Source: Heliocidaris erythrogramma (Eukaryota > Echinodermata > Echinoidea > Camarodonta > Echinometridae). From it: 64,000 bases of DNA. The first letter of the stretch is position 1. Each line of letters starts with the position of its first letter. Location: assembly GCA_025617745.1 (NCBI GenBank), contig CM046858.1, positions 47,015,697-47,079,696 of the forward strand, in the 5' to 3' direction. This document shows positions 63,429 to 64,000 of the stretch, one piece after another. The notes beneath the pieces were generated by a model. That model did not search any database and was not told the origin of the DNA. It saw nothing but the letters and a program-made list of their open reading frames with translations. The position numbers and the translations under genes were made by a program.

Positions 63429-63881
63429 TTGGGGGTGTGTGTGTGTGCGTGCGTGGCATCAAAATGTGATAAAAAGGTAAAGATAGATAAGAACGCAAGT
63501 CAATTTTGATCCAAATTTTGGTAATATGAACACAATGCGTCTTCATGCTGCGAATGCCAAGACCGCTAAACGGCTTGTCTCAATCTACAACGTTTTTTGT
63601 TTTGTTTTGTTTCGCTTTTCCGTTTTGTCTGGCTGCATTGGGAGAAATTGGGATGATAAAGATCAAGCATTACCCGTTCAAGTAATACATGAGATTAAAC
63701 ATTACCTGTTCTAGTAATATAGGAAGCGTCTCTCTTCGGCAATCAACGATGATGTGATTGGCACCGGACGTTTTAATTCTTTTAAGGAGAGCTTTGTGAT
63801 TGGATCCATGCATTCTTTCAACAGTCAGCTGTATTCCCGTGATCGCAGATAACTCTAAGATTCCTTGAACTCTTTCTAAAG
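47580..63881 (-). CDS. Kainate-type ionotropic glutamate receptor, partial gene (11 exons, 5' end outside)
   Basis: Eleven exons, each bounded by AG/GT signals and all joining in phase, encode about 731 C-terminal residues; vertebrate kainate subunits have about 900, so the signal peptide and first part of the amino-terminal domain lie past 63881. Domain order is ATD (exons at 63706, 59326, 55991, 55385, 54054), S1 (52180, 51674), M1-pore-M3 (50476), S2 (49452), S2 end plus M4 (48467) and C-tail (47580). Hallmarks are [17 protein letters not shown] with the ligand-binding Pro, Thr and Arg, the MQQG pore loop with Gln at the Q/R site, [16 protein letters not shown] in M3, and FLMES with the ligand Glu. 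The C-tail aligns with GluK2-type tails. The product is a glutamate-gated cation channel subunit. Introns carry a foldback element, a Penelope-like palindrome and an M1 MITE. Confidence 0.95.
48351..48480 (-). promoter_or_regulatory. Triplicated 5' splice-site module of exon 10
   Basis: Read on the minus strand, three related blocks follow each other: ATGATAGATAGG-GTAAGTAC (donor 1), ATGATAGATTGG-GTAGGTGC (donor 2, exon edge 48419) and TTGATAGC-GTAAGTAC (donor 3, exon edge 48357). Donor 2 is exactly 48 nt past donor 1, in frame, and would add 16 residues. A TAG (48389-48391) precedes donor 3 in that frame. Confidence 0.7.
48467..48723 (-). CDS. Receptor exon 10: end of S2, M4
   Basis: Acceptor ACTGCAG. 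The exon opens with the second part of a Gly codon shared with exon 9 and reads [26 protein letters not shown], then M4 ([20 protein letters not shown]) and [14 protein letters not shown]. Donor GTAAGTAC at 48459-48466. Two further donor-like copies follow downstream (see findings). Confidence 0.93.
48724..49451. repeat. Intron with CTTAT-type and (TTA)n microsatellites
   Basis: The intron between exons 9 and 10 is full of TCTTATCT and CCTTATCT units (about 49000-49090 and 49200-49420), with a (TTA)n/(ATT)n run at 49159-49199. Confidence 0.85.
49452..49680 (-). CDS. Receptor exon 9: S2 ligand-binding lobe
   Basis: Reads [17 protein letters not shown], then [14 protein letters not shown] with the ligand-contact Glu, [19 protein letters not shown]. 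Acceptor GATTCACAG, donor GTAAGCTA. 229 nt, ends one base into a Gly codon. Confidence 0.95.
50476..51036 (-). CDS. Receptor exon 8: S1 end, M1, pore loop, M3, S2 start
   Basis: 561 nt, phase 0. Shows [55 protein letters not shown] (M1), [35 protein letters not shown] (pore), [20 protein letters not shown] (M3) and [20 protein letters not shown]. The Q/R-site codon is CAG (Gln) in the genome. The GST before EEFF is more like AMPA receptors than GluK1-3 at that point. Confidence 0.97.
51674..51883 (-). CDS. Receptor exon 7: S1 ligand-binding lobe
   Basis: 70 codons, phase 0, reading EPPYCMRRK, then [34 protein letters not shown] and [12 protein letters not shown]. Typical S1 sequence. Donor GTGAGATT. 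Confidence 0.95.
51970..52070 (+). repeat. Short telomere-like and degenerate GGTTA repeats in an intron
   Basis: CTAGGGTTAGGGTTAGGGTG at about 51979 is followed by degenerate GGTTAAG/GGGTTAA units. Interstitial and very short. Confidence 0.7.
52180..52284 (-). CDS. Receptor exon 6: ATD-S1 linker
   Basis: 35 codons, phase 0, read from the acceptor TTGTACCAG to the donor GTAAGAAT. Reads [15 protein letters not shown], then [11 protein letters not shown], which joins exon 7's EPPY to form the conserved start of S1. Three N-glycosylation-type sites (NIS, NST, NKT) lie in it. Confidence 0.92.
52911..53099. mobile_element. MITE family M1, copy 3 (intronic)
   Basis: Begins GGCCCGAATTCACAAAGGAG and ends TTTTGTGAATTCGGGCC. 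It is shorter than the other copies because one inner TTTAAACC block near the right end is missing. Confidence 0.9.
54054..54161 (-). CDS. Receptor exon 5: end of amino-terminal domain
   Basis: 36 codons, phase 0: [18 protein letters not shown], then [21 protein letters not shown] is the conserved end of the kainate ATD. The donor is a weak GTACAAAA. Confidence 0.9.
54385..54699. mobile_element. MITE family M5 (intronic), about 315 bp
   Basis: GGCCCGTATTCTGAACTCCG and GTTTAA pair with TTAAACCGGAGTTCAGAATA followed by TGGGCC. Inner motif TTTAAACCATGGTTTAAG resembles the inner motif of family M1, so the two families may share ancestry. Confidence 0.85.
55385..55540 (-). CDS. Receptor exon 4: amino-terminal domain
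   Basis: 52 codons, phase 0: [20 protein letters not shown], then [15 protein letters not shown] and YYNFLQS. The (T/D)AALLYDAV motif is a conserved kainate/AMPA ATD element. Donor GTAAGAAC. Confidence 0.93.
55800..55975 (+). repeat. Degenerate (AATC)n tract in an intron
   Basis: CAATCAATCAATGAATCGAT and similar tetranucleotide units just downstream (in transcript sense) of exon 3's donor. Confidence 0.75.
55991..56164 (-). CDS. Receptor exon 3: amino-terminal domain
   Basis: 58 codons, phase 0: [38 protein letters not shown], then [11 protein letters not shown]. The DLYLL start joins exon 2's YHYLFVSL, as the kainate YYHYIFTTLDL stretch does. Donor GTAAGTAG. Confidence 0.92.
56370..56560 (+). 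repeat. (AATAGAATAAA)-type low-complexity tract
   Basis: Imperfect AAAATAGAATAG units in the intron between visible exons 2 and 3. Confidence 0.75.
56721..57205 (+). repeat. Left arm of foldback element 2
   Basis: Outer part has short units (TTCCGAAGGTTCGTTTTTCC). The inner part is a regular array of GGGTTCGTATTTCCGAAAAT units with AGGG/AAGG variants, ending near 57205. Confidence 0.88.
57206..58902. other. Interior of foldback element 2
   Basis: G run at 57246-57257, (ATT)n microsatellite at about 57735-57930, and a small inverted-repeat element at 58230-58396. No transposase seen. Confidence 0.6.
58230..58396. mobile_element. MITE, about 165 bp, nested in foldback element 2
   Basis: AGAGTCATCTACAGAGCCAT and CTTCGGCCAACTCGGTT pair with AACCGAGTTGGCCAAA and ATAGATGGCTCTGA near the right end. 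Non-coding. Confidence 0.75.
58903..59303 (-). repeat. Right arm of foldback element 2
   Basis: Reverse complement of the left-arm pattern, with the regular array inside and short CCTTCGGAAAAACGAACC units outside. It is shorter than the left arm, so unit number differs. Confidence 0.88.
59326..59379 (-). CDS. Receptor exon 2 (visible numbering): 54-bp micro-exon of the ATD
   Basis: 18 codons, phase 0: [18 protein letters not shown], aligned with the kainate (ALAMGMMTEYYHYIFTTL) helix. Acceptor TCTCTTTCAG, donor GTAAGCCC. It is wedged against the right arm of foldback element 2. Confidence 0.92.
59380..61930. other. Long intron with simple repeats
   Basis: C runs at about 59947-59962, 60241-60255 and 61275-61296, CT-rich tracts at about 60070-60200, and otherwise unique-looking DNA. 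No exon was recognised. Confidence 0.55.
61937..61987 (+). repeat. (TA)n microsatellite left of the Penelope-like palindrome
   Basis: About 25 TA units, followed by about 60 bp of unique sequence and then the left arm of the palindrome. Confidence 0.95.
62107..62607 (-). pseudogene. Penelope-like GIY-YIG domain, minus copy
   Basis: Carries [61 protein letters not shown] and [12 protein letters not shown]. The frame is open to the TGA-type end at 62107 and the first codons ([11 protein letters not shown]) are read from the other copy's sense partner, so the start is an artefact of the junction. Confidence 0.82.
62608..63324 (+). pseudogene. Penelope-like element C-terminal part, plus copy
   Basis: Starts at [19 protein letters not shown], continues with [19 protein letters not shown] and [19 protein letters not shown], which is the linker seen between reverse transcriptase and endonuclease in Penelope-like elements. 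Then come the Cys-rich [14 protein letters not shown] motif and the GIY-YIG domain ([29 protein letters not shown]). The frame is open to the TGA at 63322. The upstream ATG at 62500 reads antisense to the minus copy and is not real. The reverse transcriptase is missing, so it is a 5'-truncated copy. Confidence 0.85.
63379..63450 (+). repeat. (AT)n-(GT)n microsatellite right of the palindrome
   Basis: About 20 AT units directly abut the CCATGG end of the right arm, then GTGTGT-type repeats. Confidence 0.95.
63706..63881 (-). CDS. Receptor exon 1 (visible numbering): amino-terminal domain
   Basis: Reads [39 protein letters not shown] and [19 protein letters not shown] after a split first codon (CT completes it), so an upstream exon exists outside the window. 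FDC/VDC-RET-ILLEQ matches the kainate VIFDCSHETAAEILKQ region. Donor GTAATGTT, acceptor TTCCTTACAG. Confidence 0.9.
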
Positions 63882-64000
63882 CTGTAAGGAAGAAAGTACA
63901 GATGGCCAAAGTAATTAATTTATATCAAAATGCCGCTCTTGTTTAATATGCAAATTTATGAAGTCTGATTATGTATTGATATTAAAAAGTGATATTGAAG

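Overview
The window is animal nuclear DNA. It has multi-exon genes with GT-AG introns, AT-rich spacers, many microsatellites and long homopolymer runs, and dense transposable elements. A sea urchin or related echinoderm is the best guess, by inference: the DIRS, Penelope-like and internally repetitive foldback (TU-like) elements fit known urchin repeat content. Nothing in the window proves the species. All protein-coding host genes found are on the minus strand.

Host genes: (1) 24935-26845, an intronless multi-pass membrane protein of probable otopetrin (proton channel) type. (2) 40296-42284, its intronless paralogue in the same orientation. (3) 47580-63881, eleven 3' exons of a kainate-type ionotropic glutamate receptor. 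In this gene every exon joins in phase, from the amino-terminal domain through the ligand-binding domain, pore, M3, M4 and C-tail to a stop codon. The first part of the gene (signal peptide and roughly the first 170 residues) lies beyond the right edge.

Mobile DNA: 4607-10710 is an old, decayed DIRS-type tyrosine-recombinase retrotransposon. 32236-38421 is a young, nearly intact DIRS element of another lineage. It has both inverted terminal repeats and an internal complementary region that reproduces the circle junction. It sits inside the third copy of a 1.17-kb tandem repeat (28940-32235 plus 38422-38656), and that array itself splits a non-LTR RNase H domain. Two foldback elements (14978-16987 and 56721-59303) have long terminal inverted repeats built of short tandem units with a shared motif. 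A palindromic pair of 5'-truncated Penelope-like fragments with a GIY-YIG domain (62049-63382) and one foldback lie in receptor introns. Many short inverted-repeat elements (MITEs) fill the rest.

Small RNA: two minus-strand tRNA-Arg(UCU)-like sequences, each followed by a T-run, lie in a duplicated 240-bp segment (17598-18256).

Layout: 1-4600 spacer and simple repeats; 4.6-10.7 kb old DIRS; 10.7-24.9 kb MITEs, foldback, tRNA-like repeats and microsatellites; 24.9-26.8 kb otopetrin-like A; 27-39 kb tandem arrays, young DIRS and LINE remnant; 40.3-42.3 kb otopetrin-like B; 42.3-47.5 kb spacer and repeats; 47.5-64 kb glutamate receptor. The receptor and the otopetrin-like proteins are all membrane channels by family, but nothing here shows that they act together.
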